Below, in pieces: positions 35,174 to 43,811 of a stretch of 64,000 nt of DNA. Positions within the stretch are counted from its first letter, which is position 1. Each line of letters opens with the position of its first letter. The notes under the pieces were generated by a model. That model did not search any database and was not told where the DNA came from. It saw only the letters and a program-made list of their open reading frames with translations. A program made the translations under genes and the position numbers. Source of the stretch: Cytophagales bacterium (GTDB taxonomy: Bacteria > Bacteroidota > Bacteroidia > Cytophagales > Cyclobacteriaceae); assembly GCA_017303805.1 (NCBI GenBank), contig JAFLBQ010000002.1, positions 558,001 through 622,000 on the forward strand. Reading direction: 5' to 3'.

Positions 35174-35293
35174 TCAATCAACACATTCTGGGACTGTTTT
35201 AAAAAGCGCACGCGGTGGAGATAATGCCTCAGTATCCTGACAAAATCCAGAAAATGAAACAATTAAAAACAAGATGAAAAGTGGGGTTTTCAT
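35174..35293 (-). CDS. Small secreted peptide, 39 aa
   Basis: ATG at 35293 opens a 39-residue frame that starts MKTPLFILFLIVSFSGFCQD, a complete signal peptide, and ends ALFKTVPECVD before TGA. It is the only gene-like feature in the 304-base gap between the porin and the HEAT protein, which otherwise holds nothing obvious. It could be a true small exported peptide or the surviving front of a longer gene; the normal signal peptide argues for translation. It would be the gene just after the 677-residue protein on the same strand. Confidence 0.4.
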   Translation of the reverse strand: MKTPLFILFLIVSFSGFCQDTEALSPPRALFKTVPECVD

Positions 35294-35378
35294 AATGGAA
35301 TAGGTTTGTAAAAAAGGAACGCGCCCGAAAAGAAAATAGTATCAGGGCTACTCCATTTTAATGACAAATGAAGCTAGC

Positions 35379-37412
35379 TCAATTTTCCATCGCCTGCAAA
35401 GCGGCCTCAGCCGCATAGCGTACCTCGCTATTGCGTGTAATCGTTAAAATGCGTTGAATCGATTTTTCTGAGGCAGCAGCCTCTTTGCCTATCTTACCTA
35501 AAATAGTAATAAGCTGATGTTGCAACCCGCCTTCCTGGTCGGTGGTTTTATCTAACCGCGCACTCAATGCTTTTACCGCAGGCTTGCCAATTTTTACCAG
35601 GGCTATTTTTGCGGCTTCGGTATCGTTGCCATAGTGCGGCAGTACTGCAATCATATAGTCGATAGCTTTGGCATTGGTTGTTTTTAAATTACCCAATACA
35701 CTTATAGCCAAAGTTTGAATCGCATTCATCGTGGCTTTGTCTTCGAGGCTTTTCTTGTTGAAAAGATTTACCAGGGTATTTTCAAGCGTTAGAGGCGGGG
35801 TATCTTTTAAGGCGAGCAACTTCATTACCCGCAGTTGTTCGGCCAGGTCATTGCCTCTTAGAATTACCTCGGCTTCTTCTACGGTCGGAATCACACCGGG
35901 GATGGCCACATTGTATCGTACACAAAAATTTATCCGATCTTCTTTCTGGCTCGGGTAAGGCGTAAGCAGGGCATAGTTTGAAAACTTTTCGTGGCAACGC
36001 TGTGCCAACACACGTAAATCACTTTCCGGAAATTCTTTACGAATAGTTGCATTGGTTGTTTCGTTGTAGGTCATTTTAAAATTCCAGGCAAAGTCGTACA
36101 GTTGCTCGTGTGCCTTGGGGTATTCATTTGCATTTACAAACGAAGCCAGCCAGCCGATTAATTCTGTTTTGCGTGCCGGAGTCGTTTCTTCTTTGTACAT
36201 CGAACTTAGTTCGCTGAACAAGGTTGCCTTTAGTTTATCATCAGGCAAAAGCCGGGGCGCATAGGTTTCAAACACGTACTGCCTCAGCCCTTGATTTTTT
36301 GCAAGCCCCTCCATCATCTCTACAAAAGCAAACTCAAACGACACGGGGCGCGGTAAGCCCAGTTTGTTCTGGGCAGCCAGGTCGAAATACTGCGCTACAC
36401 GATTTTTCTGTTCGGCCTCGGGCGCATCGGTTTTGCCGATTAATTGCGAAACATAATTAGAGAGATAGTAGTTACCTACGCGACTCATGGCGGCAAAGCC
36501 CGCTTTCCATTCACGCGTGTCAACGTGCCCATCGTTCACTATGTAGCGTACAATTTCATAGGCCCGCTCATCGCCATACGGATACGCAATGGTATCGAGT
36601 GTGCTTACCAAAAAATTCTTGTAGGCCTCCGGATCGAGTTTAAATCGCGTAAACGCATACATTACTTCGTAATGCAATTTACCACACACATGATCGAAGG
36701 GAGTTTTCATCGCATCGTTTACCACCGCTGAAATTTTTTCGGGTGTAGATAAATCATTCAGGCGTGGGCGGAACGCCTCCGTTTTTTCTTTACAGATTTC
36801 AGCTTGGGTTTTTGCAGGAGTAGTGTTGTTGCCATTAAAAGTAATCTGCACCGTGCCTTTCTCTTTGTCGGTAGCCACAGGCGGCACCGCTGTGGGCTGT
36901 GCAAAAAGTGTAGCCATGTTCTTGTTCATTTTTATTCGCCCCACATAGCTCATGGTAATTTCGCCACTGGTTACATCAATAATGCGGGCGCTTACTTCAA
37001 TGTACGACTTCAACCGGGTATAGGTACCCGATAAAATTGCATCGATGGGCGCCAGTTGCCCGATCTTCAAAGCCGCAGCAGGTTTCATCAGGTCGGTAAG
37101 AATAAATTCATGCTCTTTTAAAATCGCATCCATGCGGGTGCGCTCAAATAACTTCAGCTTATCGGGGTGGCCTGCGATGGAGCCAATAATGGTTTCGGTT
37201 AAATACTCTCCAAACGCTTGCGATTGAGGCGAAGAAGGGGTGGCTGTAAACGGAACCACCGCCAGACTTTGTGGCACGTTGGGTGCCGGGGCGGTAATAA
37301 TTCTTGAAGCCAGCTCCTGCGTAACGGCCGGGTACGGTTTGGGCTTTTGGGCAAGGGCCTGCAACGCGGCCATGGCTATTCCGCCAATCAGAAAACCTTT
37401 TATCCATCTCAT
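35379..37412 (-). CDS. Secreted protein with FlgO/CsgG-like N-terminus and HEAT repeats
   Basis: A 677-residue exported protein. The signal peptide is MRWIKGFLIGGIAMAALQALAQ. Residues about 40-165 resemble the CsgG/FlgO nucleotide-like fold (SLAVVPFTATPSSPQSQAFG, LFERTRMDAILKEHE, IGQLAPIDAILSGTYTRL). The rest is helical and ends in HEAT-like repeats (ITILGKIGKEAAASEKSIQR, NSEVRYAAEAALQAMEN). CsgG-type domains form secretion channels or envelope assemblies in other bacteria; here the pore-forming part is not evident, so the role is open. It is a monocistronic unit. Confidence 0.7.
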   Translation of the reverse strand: MRWIKGFLIGGIAMAALQALAQKPKPYPAVTQELASRIITAPAPNVPQSLAVVPFTATPSSPQSQAFGEYLTETIIGSIAGHPDKLKLFERTRMDAILKEHEFILTDLMKPAAALKIGQLAPIDAILSGTYTRLKSYIEVSARIIDVTSGEITMSYVGRIKMNKNMATLFAQPTAVPPVATDKEKGTVQITFNGNNTTPAKTQAEICKEKTEAFRPRLNDLSTPEKISAVVNDAMKTPFDHVCGKLHYEVMYAFTRFKLDPEAYKNFLVSTLDTIAYPYGDERAYEIVRYIVNDGHVDTREWKAGFAAMSRVGNYYLSNYVSQLIGKTDAPEAEQKNRVAQYFDLAAQNKLGLPRPVSFEFAFVEMMEGLAKNQGLRQYVFETYAPRLLPDDKLKATLFSELSSMYKEETTPARKTELIGWLASFVNANEYPKAHEQLYDFAWNFKMTYNETTNATIRKEFPESDLRVLAQRCHEKFSNYALLTPYPSQKEDRINFCVRYNVAIPGVIPTVEEAEVILRGNDLAEQLRVMKLLALKDTPPLTLENTLVNLFNKKSLEDKATMNAIQTLAISVLGNLKTTNAKAIDYMIAVLPHYGNDTEAAKIALVKIGKPAVKALSARLDKTTDQEGGLQHQLITILGKIGKEAAASEKSIQRILTITRNSEVRYAAEAALQAMEN

Positions 37413-37592
37413 AACTTAAAATTAAACTTAAAGTTGAAAGCTTGAAAGGTGACGTCATCCAATTAAGGTAAGTTAAAAACACTAACCATAATCGCTTTCA
37501 ACATTTATGGGGTGTGCCCTGCCTATTGGTGGGTTGGAGAGAGTAAATCAAAAAACAACAATCCAAATCAACATAGTATCTATCTTTACCCC

Positions 37593-37871
37593 ATGATTCC
37601 CAAATCCTGGTTTATTATCAAAGACGACACCACGCGCACTTTCGAGGTGGTGGATACGGGCATAAGTGAGAATGCTTTTTCGAACCGGGTGGTTGCGTTG
37701 CAGCGCGCTGGCTTTAGCGTTACACCCGTAATTGTGCCGGTTAGCAACCGCCACGCCAGCAAAGAACACATTGCCTTTACGGGCTACACCCGCGAAGCCG
37801 GGCTTTACGAACGCCTGCACCGGCAACAACAAAAGCTAATGAAAGAGCAGTTTGGCGAGTGGGAGGAGTAA
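37593..37871 (+). CDS. Hypothetical small protein, 92 aa
   Basis: The likely start is ATG 37593 (MIPKSWFIIKDDTTRTFEVV); a longer frame begins at 37512 but looks untranslated. The protein is soluble and basic-acidic mixed, ending KLMKEQFGEWEE, with no known motif: AFSNRVVALQRAGFSVTPVI and SNRHASKEHIAFTGYTREAG are visible. TATCTTTA at 37581-37588 resembles a -7 element. Composition and the absence of competing genes favour coding. Confidence 0.55.
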   Translation: MIPKSWFIIKDDTTRTFEVVDTGISENAFSNRVVALQRAGFSVTPVIVPVSNRHASKEHIAFTGYTREAGLYERLHRQQQKLMKEQFGEWEE

Positions 37872-37989
37872 TGCCGCAATCAGGTAAGCTAAACATGAAA
37901 GCCAGGCTTGCAAATCAGAATTTGAAATTGCCCTTGAGATGTTCGATTTGTTTGTGAATACGTTGCTGTCGGGCTCACAGCGGCAAAAC

Positions 37990-38196
37990 CTATTTAGCTG
38001 TAACCTGAAATGCGCGTTCGCCATCTTTTTCCACTTCGCGTAGCGTGCGCAGGCTTTTCATTTCTTCCAGCAACGGTAACAAGGTACCCTCGTTTTCCAG
38101 TTTTAAGTGTGCTGTAATTTCGGCCAGCGATTTAATCTGGTTCGGGGCTTTGCGGAAGTCAGTAATGAAATTAAGAATGTCCACTTTTTTTAACAT
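37990..38196 (-). CDS. Hypothetical small protein, 68 aa
   Basis: A 68-residue basic/acidic helical protein (VDILNFITDFRKAPNQIKSL, AEITAHLKLENEGTLLPLLE). The helix-turn-helix rhythm around SLAEITAHLKLENEGTLLPL could be a small winged-helix DNA-binding unit, but this is only a possibility. It follows hutF by 55 bases on the same strand and may be the last gene of that operon. No family is recognised. Confidence 0.5.
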   Translation of the reverse strand: MLKKVDILNFITDFRKAPNQIKSLAEITAHLKLENEGTLLPLLEEMKSLRTLREVEKDGERAFQVTAK

Positions 38197-38251
38197 AGTA
38201 CAAAGGTTTTCGGTTGTAACGGGGGTTCTGCGTGTAAGGATGCAAAATCTG

Positions 38252-39622
38252 TTACCGGATTTTTAGTTGGTGCATACTTTTAGCAAATGCCGATTTGATA
38301 GCGGCCCCGTTTTGATGATGCTGCGCTTTAACAACCCAGCGTCCGTTTACCAACGTTCCGGCAATGCGACTGCTATCGGCAGTATATAAAAGTGTGGCTA
38401 ACCGGTTTTTAGCTGAAGTAGTAGTTAGTAAATGCGAACCGGATTGATAAACCACGGCATCCAACGGCTGCCCGATTTCAAAGTGTGCATTTGCAGAAAC
38501 GCCCATGGCCCTGCGGCCTGAACGTACCGCCTCATTTACCAGGCAGGCGGCTGCATCTCCATCAAATGTGTTGCGTTGGTTGGTGATTAGTCGTTGGCGG
38601 TAGTCTATCATCCTAAACTCTTCCAACGGGTTTAATCCAATATGACTATCCGTTCCAATGCTCCACCGTCCGCCTTGCTTTATGTAGTCTTTCATCCGGA
38701 AGATACCATCGCCCAGGTTGCCTTCGGTAGAAGGGCACAACACCACCGTGGCCCCAGACTTTGCCAGGCGACTTACTTCATCATCGTTTAAATGCGTGGC
38801 GTGTACCAGGTTAAACCGCGCGTCCACATTCAGATTATCGAGCACCCATTGCATCGGGCGTTTACCGCAAAACGCCAGGCAGTCGGCAACTTCTTTTTTT
38901 TGTTCGGCTACATGCAGGTGAAAAGGCAACTGCGCAGGCCCTTGCTCAAACGTAGCTTTTATGTCGGCCAGGGTAACAGCCCGCAACGAGTGCACACTAA
39001 AGCCAAGGCAGGCGTGAGTGTAATTTTTAAGAGCTTGCGCGGATACCTCCAGCAACTTAAAGTAGTGCTCTACAGTTGGAGAAATAAATCTGCGTTGCCG
39101 TGGTTGGGGGTTAAGGCCAAACCCACCTTGCTGGTAGAAAACGGGTATTAATGTAATTTTTATGCCGGCTTGTTTTGCGGCCTCCACCATACGCAACCCC
39201 ATTTCGGCTATGTGTGCATACGGTTTTCCATCTATGTTATGATGCAGGTAGTGAAACTCGGCCACATGCGTATAACCTACACGCACCATTTCGGCATACA
39301 GCATGGCCGCAATAGCCTGGGCCTGGTCCGGATCTACCGCAAGGGCACATTGGTACATTGCTTCGCGCCAGGTCCAGAAGTCATCGGCAATGCCTGCAGG
39401 ATGATTTTCGGCTAAGCCGGCCATCGCATATTGAAATGCATGGGAGTGTGCATTCTGAAAGCCGGGTACTGCAAACCCCTGTACCGATTCGAAGGCTATG
39501 GGTTGTGGCGGTGGTACGGAGTTTAAATATTGAATTATGCCGTGCGCATCTACGCCCACGTAGGCAGGCTCAAGCCAGCCTGTTTCTTGAAGCAGGGCAT
39601 CGAAAGCATAATACTTTAACAT
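38252..39622 (-). CDS. hutF: Formimidoylglutamate deiminase HutF
   Basis: HutF converts N-formimino-L-glutamate and water to N-formyl-L-glutamate and ammonia, in the five-step histidine degradation route. The 456-residue amidohydrolase-fold enzyme shows PGFQNAHSHAFQYAMAG near residue 55 (metal His pair), FWTWREAMYQCALAVDPDQA, LHVAEQKKEV, the VLCPSTEGNLGDGIF segment near 300 and SIGTDSHIGLNPLEE. The next enzyme, N-formylglutamate amidohydrolase, is encoded just upstream. hutH, hutU and hutI are not in the window. Confidence 0.88.
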   Translation of the reverse strand: MLKYYAFDALLQETGWLEPAYVGVDAHGIIQYLNSVPPPQPIAFESVQGFAVPGFQNAHSHAFQYAMAGLAENHPAGIADDFWTWREAMYQCALAVDPDQAQAIAAMLYAEMVRVGYTHVAEFHYLHHNIDGKPYAHIAEMGLRMVEAAKQAGIKITLIPVFYQQGGFGLNPQPRQRRFISPTVEHYFKLLEVSAQALKNYTHACLGFSVHSLRAVTLADIKATFEQGPAQLPFHLHVAEQKKEVADCLAFCGKRPMQWVLDNLNVDARFNLVHATHLNDDEVSRLAKSGATVVLCPSTEGNLGDGIFRMKDYIKQGGRWSIGTDSHIGLNPLEEFRMIDYRQRLITNQRNTFDGDAAACLVNEAVRSGRRAMGVSANAHFEIGQPLDAVVYQSGSHLLTTTSAKNRLATLLYTADSSRIAGTLVNGRWVVKAQHHQNGAAIKSAFAKSMHQLKIR

Positions 39623-39665
39623 GGGTAGCTGGTTAAATGGCTATGCACAACCTCAACAGAAAATG

Positions 39666-40463
39666 TTACTTCAATTTTTCTATCAGGTTATCGAAGGTCC
39701 GTTTTAAAAGTTCGCGAATTTTTTCTGCGCGGGCTTTGTCATATTTTTTCTCGGCATCGTCCATGTAGTTAACCTTGGTCATCTCCAATTGCAGGGCGTG
39801 TCGGTTTTTAACAGGCTTGCCATACTTGCGGGTAATGTATCCACCTTTAAACGGTTGGTTGTGTGCAAAAGAGTAACCGCCAGTGCTTAAAGTTAACTGT
39901 GCCGTTTCAATCAGTTCGGGTGCAGCCGAGGTGTTATCGGCATCGCCTAAAATTAAATCCGGAAATTTTTCAGCCTGGATAGTTGGCACCACTTGCTTAA
40001 TGGAGTGGCAATCCCACAATACTACTTTGTTATGTTTGCGCTTGCGTTGGCTCAATAGCTCGCGCAACTTGCTGTGGTAGGGTTGATAGTACAACTCGCG
40101 CCTGCGTTTTACTTCGGGCAGTTCTACTTCCTGGCGTTCGTCTCTGTAAATAGTTTCTCCTAAAAAATTGGTAGCCGGGCAAAGCGGAGTTATCAGGCGG
40201 CCATCTTTGTACAACGGTTTACTATACGGATCGCGGTTCAGGTCGATTACCCAACGGCTGTACTGCGCGGTTATCATGGAGATGCCCATAGCCGGTACAA
40301 AATCATAGAGTAAGTCCACAAACCAATCGGTATCATCAGGGGCAGCTATCAGTTTGGGCTTGTACTGATCTTTGATTTCATCGGGGAAGGCGGTGCCGCA
40401 ATGCGGTACACTTACCACTATGGGTACTTCGGGTTTGGCAGCCGGAACAATTGTATAAACCAT
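39666..40463 (-). CDS. N-formylglutamate amidohydrolase
   Basis: A 265-residue hydrolase that splits N-formyl-L-glutamate into glutamate and formate. It shows the family start VVSVPHCGTAFPDEI, the ISMITAQYSRWVIDLNRDPY segment with the substrate-binding arginines near residue 80, KVVLWDCHSIKQVVP near 170, and GYSFAHNQPFKGGYITRKYG near 215. Together with hutF this completes the last two steps of histidine breakdown. Its ATG overlaps the stop of the 88-residue gene by one base (TAATG), so translation is coupled. Confidence 0.87.
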   Translation of the reverse strand: MVYTIVPAAKPEVPIVVSVPHCGTAFPDEIKDQYKPKLIAAPDDTDWFVDLLYDFVPAMGISMITAQYSRWVIDLNRDPYSKPLYKDGRLITPLCPATNFLGETIYRDERQEVELPEVKRRRELYYQPYHSKLRELLSQRKRKHNKVVLWDCHSIKQVVPTIQAEKFPDLILGDADNTSAAPELIETAQLTLSTGGYSFAHNQPFKGGYITRKYGKPVKNRHALQLEMTKVNYMDDAEKKYDKARAEKIRELLKRTFDNLIEKLK

Positions 40464-40729
40464 TATTTTTTAGTTACCTGTTCTTTTGCCTTTTGAGCCT
40501 GCTCCTGCGCCACTTGTAAAACTGCTGTGGCATGCTGTAGTTCCGCTTCCATCATCTGCTGCAATCGCACAGCTTCACTTTGTGCCGCTGCGGCTGTTTG
40601 TTCGCATTGTTTCAACGCTTCCTGTTGGCGGCCAACTTCGGCACGTTGTACAAACGCATAGCTTGCCGATGCGAGCGTAATAAGGGCGAGAACACCACAC
40701 ACAGTCACTAATCCAGAATTATTTTTCAT
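40463..40729 (-). CDS. Small membrane-anchored coiled-coil protein, 88 aa
   Basis: ATG at 40729 gives an 88-residue protein: a single membrane helix (SGLVTVCGVLALITLASASY) and an acidic-basic coiled coil of Glu/Gln/Ala heptads (EAVRLQQMMEAELQHATAVL, QVAQEQAQKAKEQVTKK). A longer frame to 40918 runs back into the GH3 gene region and is unlikely. It lies between the GH3 gene (22 bases upstream) and the amidohydrolase (1-base overlap). I do not recognise a family; it may scaffold or tether a partner at the membrane. Confidence 0.6.
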   Translation of the reverse strand: MKNNSGLVTVCGVLALITLASASYAFVQRAEVGRQQEALKQCEQTAAAAQSEAVRLQQMMEAELQHATAVLQVAQEQAQKAKEQVTKK

Positions 40730-40751
40730 GCGATAAGGGGTTCGTGTAAGA

Positions 40752-42002
40752 TCAATTAGTGCGCTCTTTTTTGCGTTTCTTTTTCTTACCTGTTTCCACG
40801 GGGTTTGGTTCAGCTTTATGTTCAGGTGCTTTTTGCACAACCGGTTCGGGCTCTTTTTCTTGTTGCAACCGCAGTTGGTTTTGCAAACTGGCAATTTCTG
40901 CCTTGTAGGCAGCCGCATCTTTATTACCCATGCGGGCTTTTAGTTGCACTATTCGTTGAAACGATTCATCGATGCGTTCGGGTTTTATATCGCCCCGGAC
41001 CACCAGGTTTTTAATAGTGGCATGTACCTTATCGGCAGTGCGTTCATCGCTTCCGGCAATGTTGTTGGAAAAACACAGGATGTCCACACCAGCATTAATA
41101 GCCAGCCTAATAGACTCTTCCAGGCCAAAATTTTTGGAGATGGCATGCATCTGCATATCATCCGAAAACACTACGCCATTAAATTGTAATTGCTTGCGCA
41201 AGATGCCATCTACAATTTCTTTCGAGAGCGTGGCCGGGTAGCCTTTCGAATCCAGGTTTTTATTTACAATGTGCGAAGTCATTACCGCATCTACCAGGTT
41301 GTTGCGCAGCAGTTGCTGGTACGGTTTCAGTTCGCGTTCGTTCCAGGTAGCGGTAACATCGGCTACACCAAAGTGGGTGTCTTCTTTAGAGCTGCCGTGG
41401 CCGGGAAAATGTTTAAGCGAGGTAAGAACCCCAAACTTGCGATGTTGCCGGATTACTTCGGCAGCCATTAAGGCCACCGTATCTTCGTTGGCAGCGTAGG
41501 CGCGCTCGGGTTTAAAAATTACGGTGTTTTGCGTAATAGCTAAATCTACTACCGGTGCAAAGTTTACATTGAAACCGAGGCCGGCTAAGGTGGCTGCAGT
41601 GGCTTCGGCATAAAATGCCACCGAGTCTATCGATTTGGATTTGCCTAGCGCGGCAGCCGTAACCGATTTGGTGAACCCGTATTTTTCTTTGAGCCGGTTT
41701 ACTTTGCCGCCTTCCTGATCGATGCAAATAAATAGTGGAATAGAAGCTGCCTTCTGGTAAGTCCACGTCATACCTTTTACGGCAGCAAAGGCGTTGGACT
41801 TATTAGGAATATTTTTTTCAAAAAAGATAATGGCACCCGCTTTGCCTTTACGCACGGCTTCCAACACGTGTGGGTCCACTTCCGCTTTAGGCATTCCAAT
41901 CAATATCATCTGCCCGATTTTTATATCTAATAAATCGGGTGTTTGCGCAGTAACCCAAAGCGTAGTAAGGCACAACCACGCGCTAAAAAATGTTTGCTTC
42001 AT
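40752..42002 (-). CDS. Beta-N-acetylhexosaminidase, GH3 family (NagZ-like)
   Basis: A 416-residue glycosidase that removes N-acetylglucosamine from muropeptides or other glycans. It has a signal peptide (MKQTFFSAWLCLTTLWVTAQ), so it acts outside the cytoplasm, unlike E. coli NagZ. The GH3 signature is SLKHFPGHGSSKEDTHFGVAD (residues about 192-212, with the His/Asp dyad), and the nucleophile Asp lies in GVVFSDDMQMHAI near 277. The C-terminus is a Lys/Arg-rich tail (KKKKRKKERTN). Neighbours dacB and the coiled-coil gene suggest peptidoglycan turnover. Confidence 0.87.
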   Translation of the reverse strand: MKQTFFSAWLCLTTLWVTAQTPDLLDIKIGQMILIGMPKAEVDPHVLEAVRKGKAGAIIFFEKNIPNKSNAFAAVKGMTWTYQKAASIPLFICIDQEGGKVNRLKEKYGFTKSVTAAALGKSKSIDSVAFYAEATAATLAGLGFNVNFAPVVDLAITQNTVIFKPERAYAANEDTVALMAAEVIRQHRKFGVLTSLKHFPGHGSSKEDTHFGVADVTATWNERELKPYQQLLRNNLVDAVMTSHIVNKNLDSKGYPATLSKEIVDGILRKQLQFNGVVFSDDMQMHAISKNFGLEESIRLAINAGVDILCFSNNIAGSDERTADKVHATIKNLVVRGDIKPERIDESFQRIVQLKARMGNKDAAAYKAEIASLQNQLRLQQEKEPEPVVQKAPEHKAEPNPVETGKKKKRKKERTN

Positions 42003-42011
42003 GCTATTACG

Positions 42012-43295
42012 TTAGTACTTGTTGTAAACGGTAAAAAGTATCTTTTCCATGTGCTTGCGCACTTCGTTTGTGCTGGCAAGGTAGTTATTATTCATCAGGC
42101 TAAAGATAAATATCTTGCCTTTGCGAGTGCGTAAAAAGCCACTCACTACATGGTTATTGCTCAGCGTTCCGGTTTTACCGAAAATATAAGGGGTTTCGTT
42201 TTTATACCAGTTTTTAAGTGTGCCACTCTTACCGCCTACAGCCACTAAATCGAAAAGACGTTGTTGCGGCACGCGTTGATAAATTTTATTCCATAAGGCA
42301 GTTATAGAGCGGGGCGTAAATAAATTATACCGCGAAAGTCCTGAACCATCCACCCATTGCGGCTTATCGGGCAAATCGGTTAACCAGTTTTTTGTTACAT
42401 ACGCAATGGTAATTTCTGGTTTAAGCGAATCGCCCAGCACACCGGCACATTGCAGCAGCAATTGCTCGGCAATAAAATTATCGCTGTCCTGCATCATTAT
42501 CTTGTACAAGCTATCGGTGGGTATGCTCTTTCGGGTTTTTGCTTCCGCAGAAAGTAAAATATCGGCCGCAAGCACTTCACGCTTCAGGGTATCGCTTAGC
42601 AAGTCAAGCACCACATCGGGCGAAGAACGAAACGGGATTGTCCATTTGCTGCGTGGCTTTTTTCCGGTAAAGTAGGTAAGTTGATTGTCGTCTGTGCCAC
42701 GCACTACTTCTTCGCGTTCGTGTTGTTGGTTGGCAACGGTAAAGTGTTGCATAAAGTAAGGCGGTATGGTTGAAAATGCTTCGGCCTTTTTTTCAACTTC
42801 TACCAGATTGCCATACACAGGAAAAGCCGATCGCTCGGCCTGGTACGCATAAGGCGAATCGTCCCACGCCCAGCCGGGGCCCAGCGATTCGGTGTAAAAG
42901 TTGGTGCCGGAGAAATAAATTTTACCGGGTAGCGATTGAAGAAACTGATAGGCACCGGTGTTAGAGTAAACATTTTTATACAGAAAAGAAGGATCGCCCA
43001 TGCCCCACACAATTACAGAATCGCCCAAGGGCAAATACTTAAGGGCAATAGCTGAATCGCCCAGAATGCGGAGCGCTGCATAGAAAGTAAAAATTTTTGT
43101 GTTGCTAGCCGGAGTAAAATATTTATCGGCCTGGTGTTGCACCAGCATTTTGTTGGACTGCGGATCGAACAACGCAAACCCAACATGATTTTGCAACGCG
43201 TTTTCAGACTGGTGCAGGGCGTGCAAAATCTGTTTATGCGGGGCACACGCACACACCAGCCCCAACAGCAGTACAACCAATAGGGGAGATTTCAT
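42012..43295 (-). CDS. D-alanyl-D-alanine carboxypeptidase, PBP4 type (lipoprotein)
   Basis: A 427-residue class C penicillin-binding protein (peptidase S13) that trims or cross-cuts peptidoglycan in the periplasm. Active-site motifs: SxxK is TPASNTKIF (Ser64, Lys67), SxN is SGLSRYN, and KTG is FGKTGTLSNNH. A signal with a lipobox-like VCAC (residues 14-17) suggests lipid anchoring. It overlaps the DinB gene by 4 bases and is followed by the GH3 gene 9 bases later, all in one operon. PBP4-type proteins are not essential in E. coli but affect cell shape and recycling. Confidence 0.88.
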   Translation of the reverse strand: MKSPLLVVLLLGLVCACAPHKQILHALHQSENALQNHVGFALFDPQSNKMLVQHQADKYFTPASNTKIFTFYAALRILGDSAIALKYLPLGDSVIVWGMGDPSFLYKNVYSNTGAYQFLQSLPGKIYFSGTNFYTESLGPGWAWDDSPYAYQAERSAFPVYGNLVEVEKKAEAFSTIPPYFMQHFTVANQQHEREEVVRGTDDNQLTYFTGKKPRSKWTIPFRSSPDVVLDLLSDTLKREVLAADILLSAEAKTRKSIPTDSLYKIMMQDSDNFIAEQLLLQCAGVLGDSLKPEITIAYVTKNWLTDLPDKPQWVDGSGLSRYNLFTPRSITALWNKIYQRVPQQRLFDLVAVGGKSGTLKNWYKNETPYIFGKTGTLSNNHVVSGFLRTRKGKIFIFSLMNNNYLASTNEVRKHMEKILFTVYNKY

Positions 43296-43804
43296 GAGCG
43301 CAAATAGCGGTCTTTCAAAATGTGGCTGTGATGTGTTTCGTGGCCGGCAATAACAAACCCAAGCGCCATTACCGAGAGTTCGTTTTTATTGGCTATCCCT
43401 TTGCGGGTTAACATTTCGGGTGTAAAGCTTTCAAACAAATCGATAGTTGCCGAACGCACATGCGCCATTTCTGCGGCAATCTTGTGCATGGTTCTTCCGG
43501 CCGCATTGGCTTGCGGGGTATAGTCGTTTTCCTCCCAGCCGGCTAATTCGGTTTTATCGTTTCGCGCAAAGCGCAGGGCACGGTACGCAAAAATCCGTTC
43601 GGCATCTATCAGGTGGCAAAACACTTCGCGCACGGTCCACTTTCCGGCAGCATAAGCAAAATCGATTTTGCTTTCGGGAATGGCGTGAATCAACTCCAGC
43701 GCGCGGTGGCCCGAAATACGCAAGGCTTGTAACAAATCGGTTTCTTCAACTTGCTTTATGTAGTTTTTATAAAAATGCGGAATGGTGTCCAGGTTAAGCA
43801 GCAT
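43292..43804 (-). CDS. DinB family protein, second copy
   Basis: A 170-residue DinB/YfiT-like four-helix protein. ATG at 43804 (MLLNLDTIPHFYKNYIKQVE) is preferred to the longer frame. Visible are WTVREVFCHLIDAERIFAYR (first His) near residue 58 and VIAGHETHHSHILKDRYL (HxxxH) at the end, the likely metal ligands. The sequence is unlike the DinB protein at 17069, so they are not recent duplicates. Its stop overlaps the dacB start by 4 bases, which suggests coupling. Confidence 0.83.
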   Translation of the reverse strand: MLLNLDTIPHFYKNYIKQVEETDLLQALRISGHRALELIHAIPESKIDFAYAAGKWTVREVFCHLIDAERIFAYRALRFARNDKTELAGWEENDYTPQANAAGRTMHKIAAEMAHVRSATIDLFESFTPEMLTRKGIANKNELSVMALGFVIAGHETHHSHILKDRYLRS

Positions 43805-43811
43805 GGTTAAA

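Noticed and set aside
40730-40918. N-terminal extension of the 88-aa coiled-coil gene
   Set aside because: The longer frame overlaps the GH3 gene and lacks a membrane-targeting start; the internal ATG at 40729 precedes the membrane helix directly.
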